Part shown: positions 48,332 to 58,109 of the stretch, one piece after another
How the letters are laid out: each line of letters starts with the position of its first letter
Position numbering within the stretch: position 1 is the stretch's first letter
Assembly (NCBI GenBank): GCA_014843695.1
Contig: CM026390.1
Coordinates: 14,887,318-14,951,317 of the forward strand
Direction: 5' to 3'
DNA: 64,000 nt
Source: Archivesica marissinica
Lineage: Eukaryota; Mollusca; Bivalvia; Venerida; Vesicomyidae
The notes under the pieces: generated by a model
What the model saw: the letters and a program-made list of their open reading frames with translations, nothing else
Databases searched by the model: none
Told to the model about the DNA's origin: nothing
Made by a program: the position numbers and the translations under genes

Positions 48332-48789
48332 GTAATAACAACACAAATACATCCAGACAAAAACAGTGTGGCAGCAATGGCAGATATAATTTCTCAAGCT
48401 CGTTTGAAGACTGCTCTGTCTGCTGACTCTGCAATAAAAACACACTGTACTAATCTTCTTAGTTGAGTAATATCTATTGCCTGTCAAAACACGATTATAT
48501 ACAACAATAAAAGTTTAGGATTTAGACAGAGACTTGTAACAAATTGCGGTTGTCCTCCTCTTTCTAAATAATAGCATACTACTTACTTACCTAGCTTGTC
48601 ACTGTTCTAACACACATCGCGGTTCCATGTGTGGCTTCATTAACTTCAGACTCATAGAGGAGGTATTTCCAAGACAATGGATTGTACGAGGCTCTTCGAT
48701 AAGAGATTGACATCAATACACATACTTGCTTATCTTTACAGTGTGTTCTTCTGGATTGTTGATGACTTTTATATGAAGTACCATGCTAA
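48332..48789. other. Unassigned intronic sequence
   Basis: No exon or repeat recognised. Confidence 0.4.
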
Positions 48790-49142
48790 TGGGTAGTCCG
48801 TGTTGTCGGACATTCTCATAGACACTCTGCTTTACATTAGGTTGCTGTCAAATACAACTAGTATCTCTATTATGTTCATTCTTATAGCGTTCGGTCCCAT
48901 TTGGGTAGTCCGTGTTGTTGGATTGTCGGACTTTCTCATAGACACTCTGCTTTACATTAGGTTGCTGCCAAATACAACTAGTATCTCTATTATGTTCATT
49001 CTTATAGCGTTCGGTCCCATTTGAGTAGTCCGTGTTGTTGGATTGTCGGACATTCTCATAGACACTCTGCTTTACATTAGGTTGCTGCCAAATACAACTA
49101 GTATCTCTATTATGTTCATTCTTATAGCGTTCGGTTCCATTT
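48790..49142. repeat. ~120-bp tandem repeat, three copies
   Basis: Units start at about 48793, 48905 and 49025: GTAGTCCGTGTTGTTGGATT, CTCATAGACACTCTGCTTTA and TTATAGCGTTCGGTCCCATT. The first unit lacks about 8 bp. Confidence 0.93.
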
Positions 49143-50538
49143 CCTTCATTTGTTATTTCCGGACAAGACTAAATATTGAGAACTAACTTTGATTTAAACA
49201 ATATATATTGCAAATCATAAATCACATATAACATACAACAACATCTATAATACATAATGCAAAGGATCAAGTAGCCTTGGTAAAACTTGTTCCTTAGAAC
49301 TACCTTTCGTGTCCCTTTACTCCCTATATGCGTCACACAACACCTTTATATACCAGTGTATAGCCGGCAATTCCATACCATTACCTATTCCAATATATAT
49401 TTATGTATGTAGTACAGTGTGCCTGTTATAGTTAGCAACAGTATTGAAATAGATCGGAATAATTTGCCTCTTCTGGTGTGGAGTAAAAGGTTTGCACAGT
49501 TACATATTACACAAGTGCATGGCCTCGGTGCCAATTAACATAGCAAATGCGAAACATATAGCCGTCAAGCGAAGCTATGCACATCAAAGTAGTCGTTGAT
49601 TTGCCTGCCTTACAACCTACGAGATATGTACATTTCTAGGGCAATTTCCATCACAGTGTGGTTGATGTTTCTCTCTCCTGGAGGTTGCTATTAGCGTCAT
49701 GCATTATATACGATAGCATCTCATTAATATAGCCATGCTATGCAGACGTTTATAGACTGTGGGTGGGACAGATTTACAATTACTATGCAGTGAATCACCG
49801 AACGTATACTGAAGCACTAATCACCTATGTAATATTAAGTAGTGAGCTGATTTCCCGGAACCGGAACCGGAAGTAGAACCACATTGTTTAGGAAACACCC
49901 ATGATAACATATTTCATTATTCGACATTAGTGATGCTATTCCCACAGATGCGTGTGATCTGGACACATTATTTCGGGTTCAAAACAAATATTTGTTTAGG
50001 AACATTTTGCTACACCATACTGTGGCTATACATACATATTGCTTAGGCCATATCTAAGCATGTTTAAAAATGACATACCGTCAGTATCAGAGCATCTATT
50101 TAGATAAAGTGTGGGTTCTGAACCGGAAAACAATTGTCCAGACCCCAAGCCTCTGTGGCTATTTCTGGTTCAAATAAAATAGTTGGCTCAGAATGTGCAG
50201 TGCTATCATTCCGAACGTCTATAACTGTAGAATACGTTCTCGTCTGCTCGTTAATTACTTTTTAACTCGTATTCTTGTTCAGAAATGCAAACTTGCATTA
50301 CATGAGAGCGTTTCTCGCGTTTTATGATGGCAATTTTAATAAATCAGGGTAAAAGTGAATTACGCACATTGATATATTTCCTATAATGAGTTGCTATGTA
50401 GGATCGGAGGTACTGTGAGAACCGACGGGAAGGAATTTAAAATGAATATTCTAGCCAAAATAATAGTTGTGTTCAAGTAGTTTATTTAAATACTAGTACT
50501 TGGGTAATACTGGTTTTGATAAGATTATGGCGCCTTCC
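49143..50538. other. Unassigned AT-rich intronic sequence
   Basis: About 1.4 kb with a triple GGAACC-type spot near 49856. No exon was recognised. Confidence 0.45.
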
Positions 50539-50597
50539 TCCGTGGCAGAGTGGGTAAATACACTGACTTCAAATAGCTTGCCCCTCGCCGATGTAGG
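50539..50597 (+). mobile_element. SINE4 copy, head
   Basis: CTCCGTGGCAGAGTGGGTAA, TTCAAATAGCTTGCCCCTCG and a B box cut at GTAGGTTC. It is followed by SINE2 sequence; the SINE4 body resumes at 50763. Confidence 0.75.
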
Positions 50598-50762
50598 TTC
50601 CGCTGGAGCCGTTACGATTGTGCCCTTAGGCAAGGTTTTTAAAGTCCACGTTGCCTCTTCTGTCTCCCTCGTGGCGATGGATTCCACCAGGAATGAGGTA
50701 TCGAGAGTGATTAATATAAGTTGTAAGAACTTGTTTCTCAATCGAGCTAAAATAAATTTGTA
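50598..50762 (+). mobile_element. SINE2 body embedded in SINE4
   Basis: CGCTGGAGCCGTTACGATTG through GGATTCCACCAGGAATGAGG to CAATCGAGCTAAAATAAA. It lacks its own tRNA head; the junction falls in the B box, where both families share GTTC. Confidence 0.8.
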
Positions 50763-50958
50763 GAAAAATCCAACTGGGTGTGTGGAAATATTTCATGTGA
50801 GAAAGCTAAACAGCTGGCTTGCGGTAGGTTGGTGGTGCCTGTCTGTGTCTGCATTATTACTCGGAGGGTCACCGGGGGGGTCTTCCTCCAGCAGTAATAG
50901 CGAGTCGCCGTATGACCTAATTTGTTTGTGCGGCTGAAAAACCCCAAAACATACAAAA
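50763..50958 (+). mobile_element. SINE4 copy, body
   Basis: ATCCAACTGGGTGTGTGGAA, CAGCTGGCTTGCGGTAGGTT, TCTTCCTCCAGCAGTAATAG and CCCCAAAACATAC. Confidence 0.75.
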
Positions 50959-50979
50959 CTGTATCTGTGGATTAACACA

Positions 50980-51081
50980 TGTGTTTGTTTGCGTTTATTT
51001 ATCGTCGCTACCGGTTGTCCGCATGCACTCATACAGACATAGCCCCATTACAGAGGCTATTCTGGTTCGTTCCCATGTACT
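50980..51081 (-). mobile_element. SINE1 fragment, deleted
   Basis: GCGTTTATTTATCGTCGCTA, then a jump to ATACAGACATAGCCCCATTA and TTCTGGTTCGTTCCCATGTA. Confidence 0.65.
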
Positions 51082-51150
51082 ATATCGCCCTATTACCTAA
51101 GCTGTTGGTGTGACACTAAACACCAGCTAAAAGACAACAACACACAAACA
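51082..51150 (+). mobile_element. SINE4 tail fragment
   Basis: CCTAAGCTGTTGGTGTGACA and an ACAACACACAAACA end. Confidence 0.5.
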
Positions 51151-51497
51151 AATATGTTTTAATAGCAACACAAACTACTAATTTATGACCTGTTTGTTTA
51201 CCACTTGCAAGATCAGAATTCGGCTATATTCCGATCAAGACATCATGCATAAATGATTTATCGGAAGAACGATAGAAGAACTTGAGAATGTTGAATACTT
51301 TTACGGTGTTTGTCGGATCTGCCAAAGCTTTTGTTTTTACACATGACATAAATAAGCTTACCCGTCTCCCCGCTGTCGATTTTTGGTATATATTTGGGTG
51401 ACACAATGGAATTTTCGAACCTAATTTGATGATTTAAGAAACTCGGTTTGTATTTTCATTGTTCAGTGTTTGGCAATTGCGTTACATTTCTCGGAGT
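51151..51497. other. Unassigned intronic sequence
   Basis: No exon or repeat recognised before the 75-bp array begins. Confidence 0.45.
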
Positions 51498-53068
51498 GAT
51501 AGATATCCGTGCATACTTCAGTTCATATCGCGCTGTTCTCTATGTACCACACCATCGTGTTTCTCTCAGAATGATATATAACCGTATATACTTCAGTTCA
51601 TATCGCGCTGTTCTCTATGTACCATACCATCGTGTTTCTCTCAGAATGATATATAACCGTATATACTTCAGTTCATATCGCGCTGTTCTTTATGTACCAC
51701 ACCATCGTGTTTCTCTGGGAATGATAGATAACCGTATATACTTCAGTTCATATCGCGCTGTTCTCTATGTACCATACCATCGTGTTTCTCTGGGAATGAT
51801 AGATAACCGTATATACTTCAGTTCATATCTCGCTGTTCTCTATGTACCATACCATCGTGTTTCTCTGGGAATGATAGATAACCGTATATACTTCAGTTCA
51901 TATCGCGCTGTTCTCTATGTACCATACCATCGTGTTTCTCTCGGAATGATAGATAACCGTATATACTTCAGTTCATATCGCGCTGTTCTCTATGTACCAC
52001 ACCATCGTGTTTCTCTCGGAATGAGAGATATCCGTGCATACTTCAGTTCATATCGCGCTGTTCTCTATGTACCATACCATCGTGTTTCTCTCAAAGTGAT
52101 AGATAACCGTATATACTTCAGTTCATATCGCGCTGTTCTCTATGTACCACACCATCGTGTTTCTCTCGGAATGATAGATATCCGTGCATACTTCAGTTCA
52201 TATCGCGCTGTTCTCTATGTACCACACCATCGTGTTTCTCTGGGAGTGATAGATATCCGTATATACTTCAGTTCATATCGCGCTGTTCTCTATGTACCAC
52301 ACCATCGTGTTTCTCTGGGAATGATAGATATCCGTATATACTTCAGTTCATATCGCGCTGTTCTCTATGTACCACACCATCGCGTTTCTCTCGGAATGAG
52401 AGATATCCGTATATACTTCAGTTCATATCGCGCTGTTCTTTATGTACCACACCATCGTGTGTCTCTGGGAATGATAGATAACCGTATATACTTCAGTTCA
52501 TATCGCGCTGTTCTTTATGTACCACACCATCGTGTTTCTCTGGGAGTGATAGATAACCGTATATACTTCAGTTCATATCGCGCTGTTCTTTATGTACCAC
52601 ACCATTGTGTTTCTCTGGGAGTGATAGATAACCGTATATACTTCAGTTCATATCGCGCTGTTCTCTATGTACCATACCATCGTGTTTCTCTGGGAATGAT
52701 AGATAACCGTATATACTTCAGTTCATATCGCGCTGTTCTTTATGTATCACACCATCGTGTTTCTCTAAGAATGATAGATAACCGTATATACTTCAGTTCA
52801 TATCGCGCTGTTCTTTATGTATCACACCATCGTGTTTCTCTCAGAATGATAGATAACCGTATATACTTCAGTTCATATCGCGCTGTTCTTTATGTATCAC
52901 ACCATCGTGTTTCTCTCAGAATGATAGATAACCGTATATACTTCAGTTCATATCGCGCTGTTCTCTATGTACCACACCATCGTGTTTCTCTCAGAATGAT
53001 AGATAACCGTATATACTTCAGTTCATATCGCGCTGTTCTCTATGTACCACACCATCGTGTTTCTCTAG
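51498..53068. repeat. 75-bp minisatellite in intron 3, 21 copies
   Basis: Unit GATAGATAACCGTATATACT, TCAGTTCATATCGCGCTGTT, CTCTATGTACCACACCATCG and TGTTTCTCTGGGAAT, spaced exactly 75 bp (25 codons). One plus-strand frame stays open for 554 codons, repeating NRIYFSSYRAVLYVPHHRVS. Differences between copies include amino-acid changes (His/Tyr, Ile/Ala) as often as silent ones, and the array sits inside a filamin intron without matching splice sites, so I do not call it a gene. Confidence 0.95.
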
Positions 53069-53623
53069 TAAAAGAACAAAAAGTTCTGTTCGGGTCTCGT
53101 GTTTGTTCATAATACCAAGGACAGTATATTAACAGACTGGTTTCTTCGATGAATAAAACATATGTGTCCTAGACATAGTTCTCATTTGTAGTTTCGTAAT
53201 TACTATGATACAATCATAAATATAACCGTGGAACAACATTTGTACAATGACGTTTCATAACTATAATCTTGAAAAAACATTAGTTCAACACAGTTAAATT
53301 AATTGTGTTATCTTTTAATTGCATCCATTACTTCCTAGCAATCACTTTCGGTTTATAACTGGGTCAGTCCTCTGTGATATGCAGACGATCATCAACAGTT
53401 CCTGAGTAATAACCAGTACTCAGTGCTATACGCGACTGACAAGTGTTTGCTTATTTAACTTTTATCACTTGTTCCTGATAGGGAGCGAACTGATGACTCT
53501 GATGGTAGCGATGATTGACGAGTTCTAATTAGACCGCTCCACCAGGGAAGTCATGTTTCACTCGTTCTGTAATTACACGACTACTCATCCAATTATACAC
53601 ATTATGTATTTGATATTTTTAAG
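53069..53623. other. Unassigned intronic sequence before exon 4
   Basis: AT-rich. No feature other than the 3' splice site of exon 4 at its end. Confidence 0.45.
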
Positions 53624-53785
53624 GGGAAGGACGAAAACGCTCACAGATGTCGATTGCTAACTGCAGTGACTTCTCATTGAACGTGATAGAACCAGAAATA
53701 GTTGATCTTGTTGGTGCTCTGAAGAAGCCATCTGGAGCAATCGAGCCATGTCTTCTCAAGAAACTGGGCGATGGTGGACATTTAG
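53624..53785 (+). CDS. FLN: Filamin exon 4 (Ig repeat ~18, first half)
   Basis: Acceptor ATATTTTTAAG, donor GTGAGT. 162 nt, phase 1 to phase 1. It starts with the conserved linker GEGRKRSQ, then CSDFSLNVIEPEIVDLVGAL, KKPSGAIEPCLLKKL and DGGHLG. The PSG then EPCLLK motif is a hallmark of vertebrate filamin repeats of the 16-18-20 type. The ATG at 53647 is internal (SQMSIAN) and not a start. The exon end and donor have been copied into a decayed minisatellite running to about 53990. Confidence 0.95.
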
Positions 53786-53990
53786 GTGAGTATACGAACA
53801 TGTGCGAAGGCGGACGGGTGAATTACGAAAATGCACGAAGGCGGACGGGTGAGCTACGAAAATGCACGAAGGCGGACATGTGATGTCACGAAAATTGGTG
53901 ACGGTGGATATCTCGTGAGATCTACGAAATTAGTGGCGGTGGATATCTATGAAAATTGGTGAAGGTGCACATTTAGATGAGTTAAATAAT
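53765..53990. repeat. Decayed ~31-bp repeat containing exon 4 donor
   Basis: About seven imperfect copies. Copy 1 is the real exon-intron junction: GGCGATGGTGGACATTTAG then GTGAGTATACGAA. Later copies read GCGAAGGCGGACGGGTGAAT, CGAAGGCGGACGGGTGAGCT, GACGGTGGATATCTCGTGAG and, last, GAAGGTGCACATTTAGATGA. Several keep a GTGAG-like donor. Confidence 0.75.
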
Positions 53991-53999
53991 AATTGATGA

Positions 54000-54489
54000 A
54001 GCTGATATTTGTAATAAGTACCAGCGTCACAATGTGCCAAATGCACCACTCTTCTTTACGGCATCACTGAACTCAATTGTGTATGTTGTAAGGAATAGTC
54101 CCTCTGTAGGCATTGCCTTATTTTACGGCCCTTATAAACCTTAAACAGCGCATATGCATAGTGTATCTTCAATAAGGGCAACTTTATACCACTTTGTTTT
54201 CAACTTTAATATATGTTTACTACCAAATCAGCAATATTTAATTAATACAATGACGGCTATTTCCAGTTACCCGTTGTATGTCTTATGTACAATGTATAAC
54301 CATATTTGGCAACAGCTGTTTTAATTCAATTTTGGCCGTTTTTATTCACGTAGTACCGCCCACTTCTGTCAGTATTCTATTAGCTCCGACCTACTGATTG
54401 TATCGTGTTGTAAACGCAACATACCGAATGTGGAAATAACATTAGCAACTAAATAGTGGTGCAAATATTTACTGTTGTCATCTTTTCAG
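54000..54489. other. Intron 4 remainder, unassigned
   Basis: AT-rich, nothing recognised. It ends in the acceptor TCTTTTCAG. Confidence 0.5.
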
Positions 54490-54696
54490 GTATTGCATCT
54501 TTTGCCCCGAAGGAGAAGGGTACATATTTAGCTAACATCTTCCGTTCTGACGAGAAAGCAATCAAAGGCAGCCCATTCAATATCGCTGTAGGGGAAATGG
54601 AAATGGCACACGCAGCCAAGGTCCATGTAACAGGCCAAACAACGGAAGCACAGGCAAACACATCCAATCATTTCACCATAGATACTACCGGAGCAG
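54490..54696 (+). CDS. FLN: Filamin exon 5 (repeat 18 end, repeat 19 start)
   Basis: Acceptor ATCTTTTCAG, donor GTATATAT. 207 nt, phase 1 to phase 1. It encodes IASFAPKEKGTYLANIF and AIKGSPFNIAVGE, closing repeat ~18, then AAKVHVTGQ and NHFTIDTTGAG, the opening strands of repeat ~19. The FAPKEKG stretch corresponds to the F-x-P-K-E-x-G of vertebrate repeat 18. The split at GAG/YGG between exons 5 and 6 falls in a conserved glycine-rich turn. Confidence 0.96.
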
Positions 54697-54981
54697 GTAT
54701 ATATATATAAACGTCATTTAATTACATGTATATAGCAATTTGTCAGTGAAATAAAATGTGTTATTTCACTTGTTACGGTTTAGCATGAATACGGTACGAC
54801 TCAATTCGCCAATGACGTCATTTCCGACGTCATCTAATCGATACGTTGTAGCACCAAGATTATAGTAGCCTCGTTTTCTGCATCTAACAAAAAATATGTC
54901 CAACCTAAAATAAAAAGCATATTTACCATCGTTTAAGTAAATGATCGGATCGAATTACGGAATACATTTCGCACGTGAACA

Positions 54982-55227
54982 TTAACTCTTTAAGCGCCGA
55001 ATAAATTCAGAGCATGTGCAAACAACATAGATCCAGATCAGCCGCGGCGTAACGCCGCGTCTGATCAGGATCTATGTTGTTTGCTATTCGGACAGGTGCT
55101 TCAGCTCCACTATCTGAAGAGCAATCAGCATATAGCCTGATCAGACGACATGTTCTGTTCTGTCCGATCGGGTTCTCTACTTTTTTACAAAGTCGCTTTT
55201 ATGCGACATTGGCGGTGAAAGAGTTAA
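54982..55227. mobile_element. TTAA MITE, family M2
   Basis: 246 bp with TTAA at both ends. The inverted termini are TTAACTCTTTAAGCGCCG and, inverted, TTAACTCTTTCACCGCCA. It has a hairpin at about 55018-55084 with 32-bp arms around TAA. The ends differ from M1 in sequence, but layout and hairpin core are shared. It lies in filamin intron 5. Confidence 0.8.
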
Positions 55228-55791
55228 AAGCTAACTTTATCAATCGCCGCTAACACAAAGGTAACATTTGTTTTCGATGTTCAATCCGTGAAATATAATT
55301 CGAGCAATGCCCCGATACAAAGACGACCCTCTGTATATTAGTTCTCTGCATAGATCTATACTCACGGTACCCGTAGAGAAAGGCGGCTGTTTATCGTGCG
55401 AAACAAACGAGAATATTGCTGTGATTTATTGATAAGTTGATGATTACTGAGTAGATATCGGTGTGTGTTAAGTTTTGCACTTCTGCCAAGTCCAGCGACC
55501 GTGAAATTTAGGTCGTTAGGTCTGCAACCTTAATATTAGATACTGGTCATATGACAGCTTATAGCCATCTGACATCCTCGCTGCGTGCACGTCACTTCCG
55601 GGGAATATCTCGCAGCAGCAGCGTGGGATATCGGGATCCTCTGGTTGTCGACCTTGCAGCAAGGGACACTCGTTAATACAGAAGTGACGGAGGTATGGTC
55701 AAACCCTGAAGCGACCTAGACGACCAGCTGTTAACTGTGGGTTCCGTTTTATCTTTGCTGCAGGCGACTAACAGAAACAGCGAGTGTGGCC
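55228..55791. other. Intron 5, unassigned GC-richer sequence
   Basis: Locally less AT-rich from about 55550. This appears to be the left part of an older sequence interrupted by the M1 MITE at 55792 (see 56070-56264). Confidence 0.4.
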
Positions 55792-56032
55792 TTAACCCAT
55801 TCAACACCAAGTAACTGACATGGACTGGTCCATGATATTTTTAGACCAATAAATTAATAAGAACATTACATTTGGACCAGTTCATTTATCAAAATGGGTA
55901 CTTTTGTCTAAAAATAGTAATATTACTGGCATAAAGTTCAGATACTGATGAGATGGCTCATAATGAGTCGGCTCATCTGGATCTACACATTGTGTACGCC
56001 TATATATATGCATGTGGTGTTGAGAGGGTTAG
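55792..56032. mobile_element. TTAA MITE, family M1, second copy
   Basis: 241 bp, the same length as 47110-47350, inverted relative to it. Ends: TTAACCCATTCAACACCAAG on the left and, on the right, TGGTGTTGAGAGGGTTA with the last TTAA changed to TTAG. The central hairpin is present but more mutated. Confidence 0.8.
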
Positions 56033-56069
56033 GAAGAGCCGCTGATGACCGTATGATTCTCCTGAGTAG

Positions 56070-56264
56070 TTTCGCCAGGACGGAAGAGGATACCATCAAA
56101 TAATTGTCTACGCTCCAGCATCAACACTACAAGATACCAACGTACTTCATTCACGACTAGTCGACGGTGGCTCTGCACCAGCTAATTATCGTAGAATGCT
56201 CACCAATATGGTTCACCATCTTCTGCTTCGATGCGAGACAGTGTTAACGAACGGCGCCGTGTAA
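56070..56264 (+). pseudogene. Unidentified coding-like relic
   Basis: A 65-codon open stretch (QIIVYAPASTLQDTNVLHS, LVDGGSAPANYRRMLTNMV) ends at TAA 56262. Just upstream the same frame gives a plausible R-x-x-P-Y-D-S-P-E before FRQDG, but with TGA TGA and TAG where tryptophan and glutamine codons would fit, so it looks like a decayed coding sequence. I do not recognise the family. The M1 MITE is inserted about 40 bp to the left. Confidence 0.3.
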
Positions 56265-56359
56265 CAGCTATCACACACTGATGAATGAAAATAATTATCC
56301 TCGCCACCGGCGACCATATGGGCGAGCGGTCGATCATACCAGAGCTGCCTATATGTGTT

Positions 56360-56943
56360 ATATTGCCTTTGTTATTCACAGGTTACTGTTATGGAATGCC
56401 GTTGGTTGGTTTTATTTATAATATATGTATTACATTGCCTTTACCTTGTTGCTTAGGTTACGGCGGTGTCAGCGTGGTTGGTTTTATTTATATATGTATG
56501 TATTACATTGCCTTTACCTTGTTGCTTAGGTTACGGCGGTGTCAGCGTGGTTGGTTTTATTTATGTATGTATTACATTGCCTTTACCTTGTTGCTTAGGT
56601 TACGGCGGTGTCAGCGTGGTTGGTTTTATTTATATATGTATTACATTGCCTTTACCTTGTTGCTTAGGTTACGGCGGTGTCAGCGTGGTTGGTTTTATTC
56701 ATGTATGTATTACATTGCCGTTACCTTGTTGCTTAGGTTACGGCGGTGTCAGCGTGGTTGGTTTTATTCATGTATGTATTACATTGCCGTTACCTTGTTG
56801 CTTAGGTTACGGCGGTGTCAGCGTGGTTGGTTTTATTTATGTATGTATTACATTGCCTTTACCTTGTTGCTTAGGTTACGGCGGTGTCAGCGTGGTTGGT
56901 TTTATTCATGTATGTATTACATTGCCGTTACCTTGTTGCTTAG
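56360..56943 (+). repeat. 69-bp array of duplicated 3' splice sites
   Basis: Each unit contains TACATTGCCTTTACCTTGTT, GCTTAG (acceptor) and GTTACGGCGGTGTCAGCGTG, the true start of filamin exon 6, then GTTGGTTTTATTTATGTATG. Acceptor AGs end at 56456, 56529, 56598, 56667, 56736, 56805, 56874 and 56943; the spacing is 73 and then six times 69. A more diverged zeroth copy with acceptor TATTCACAG ends at 56381. Only the last unit continues into the exon. The acceptors at 56529-56874 would each add a multiple of 23 codons in frame with no stop. Confidence 0.95.
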
Positions 56944-57096
56944 GTTACGGCGGTGTCAGCGTGGTTGTAGAAGGTCCACATAGATCAGAACTGGACTATG
57001 AAGAGGTAGTGACTAGAAAATACCAGGTCATGTACAGCCCACATGAACCCGGAATATACATCCTCAATATCAGATTTGCTGATGAGCATGTAACAG
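56944..57096 (+). CDS. FLN: Filamin exon 6 (Ig repeat ~19)
   Basis: Acceptor TTGCTTAG, donor GTATGT. 153 nt, phase 1 to phase 1. It encodes GYGGVSVVVEGPHRSEL, YQVMYSPHEPGIYILNIRF and ADEHVTG, the YGGxSxxxEGP and FADxHVxG signature of vertebrate repeat 19. The start is chosen because it is the last acceptor of the upstream array and gives the family's usual length with no insertion. The seven upstream acceptor copies could produce longer isoforms. Confidence 0.95.
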
Positions 57097-57339
57097 GTAT
57101 GTCATAATTGTATCATTGTACGATTTAAAGCCCTTTAATGCCTTTATTAAACCCTTTCGCTAGGGGGTTGCTGTTTATTGGCAATGTACATGATAGTGCA
57201 AAAGAGTTATTGATGAATTTTTGTGAAACTTTGTTGATATATAGACTGTTGGACTTGAAGGAGGTGATTCCATTTTTGGAGGCATTTGGAAATGCCTGGT
57301 TGTCATGGCAGTCAGCGAAGTGGTCACTCACATTGACGT
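57097..57339. other. Intron 6 start, unassigned
   Basis: The short frames in both directions have no recognised motif. Confidence 0.4.
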
Positions 57340-57770
57340 ATATAGTAATAATAATACAGACTCTTTTTTTACGAGATAACTCATTTAACGAAAGTTAATC
57401 TACCATGAGGCCCTCATCATATATACAAATCAAATGCAATCAAAAGATAGGACTATAAGTGAAAACTGCACATTGGAATTATATAATGATGTAAAAGCGG
57501 ACACACCTAGAGAAATTATATATAATATGTTGTGGAATATGATAATATATGGAATTGGCAAGTAGAATAGAAAAGGGGAATGAAACAATTACTGACAATA
57601 AATCTATATAACAATGTGCAGATATGATTTATAGGGGAGTATCTTGAAAATATGTATGAATTCAGCTTTAAGACAGCCATTCTCAGAATCTAGTAAATAT
57701 AGCAATGGTAATGCACACATGTGATAAAGACTGTCTGCAATATCATCTGAAGTAATAATAGTAGAAATAT
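57340..57770 (-). mobile_element. LINE-A 3' region, longest copy
   Basis: AATAATAATA, then GATAACTCATTTAACGAAAG, CTACCATGAGGCCCTCATC, GTGAAAACTGCACATTGGAA and, at the far end, GACAGCCATTCTCAGAATCT with CATCTGAAGTAATAA. It joins the shorter copies (9687, 24462, 37438) and the internal fragment at 17735 into one family. No coding remains. Confidence 0.7.
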
Positions 57771-57805
57771 GTGATTAGTTTGTATTGTTATAATAAACTC
57801 TCTCG

Positions 57806-58060
57806 AGTGTGTATACGCTGATCTATTGTCGCTACAGGTTGACCATATGAGCGACGCCTCCTGAAGAGATTAGTCATTTTAGAGTGTTGGAGTATAGTGC
57901 ATGATACAGACAGAGACCAATTCCAGAGTCTCCTCTGATTCTTTTACGTACACGTCCCATCTGAAAGACTGTTAATTTTATTAGGGTTAGACGGGGATCG
58001 AACCTGCGATCCCTGGATTACCAGTCCAGCGTGTTACCACTGGACTACATATCCGTCTGT
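57806..58060 (-). mobile_element. SINE1 copy, internally deleted
   Basis: GATCTATTGTCGCTACAGGT, AGCGACGCCTCCTGAAGAGA, TTTATTAGGGTTAGACGGGG and a complete head. About 40 bp between the ACGTACACG region and TCCCATCTG are missing. Confidence 0.88.
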
Positions 58061-58109
58061 AATTGTAATTGTCGAAGCAAGATATACACATAGATACCAT
58101 GGCAGACCT

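Noticed and set aside
53647..53883. 78-codon frame beginning with ATG as a separate gene
   Set aside because: The ATG is internal to filamin exon 4 (SQMSIAN); the frame beyond 53785 is intron repeat sequence.
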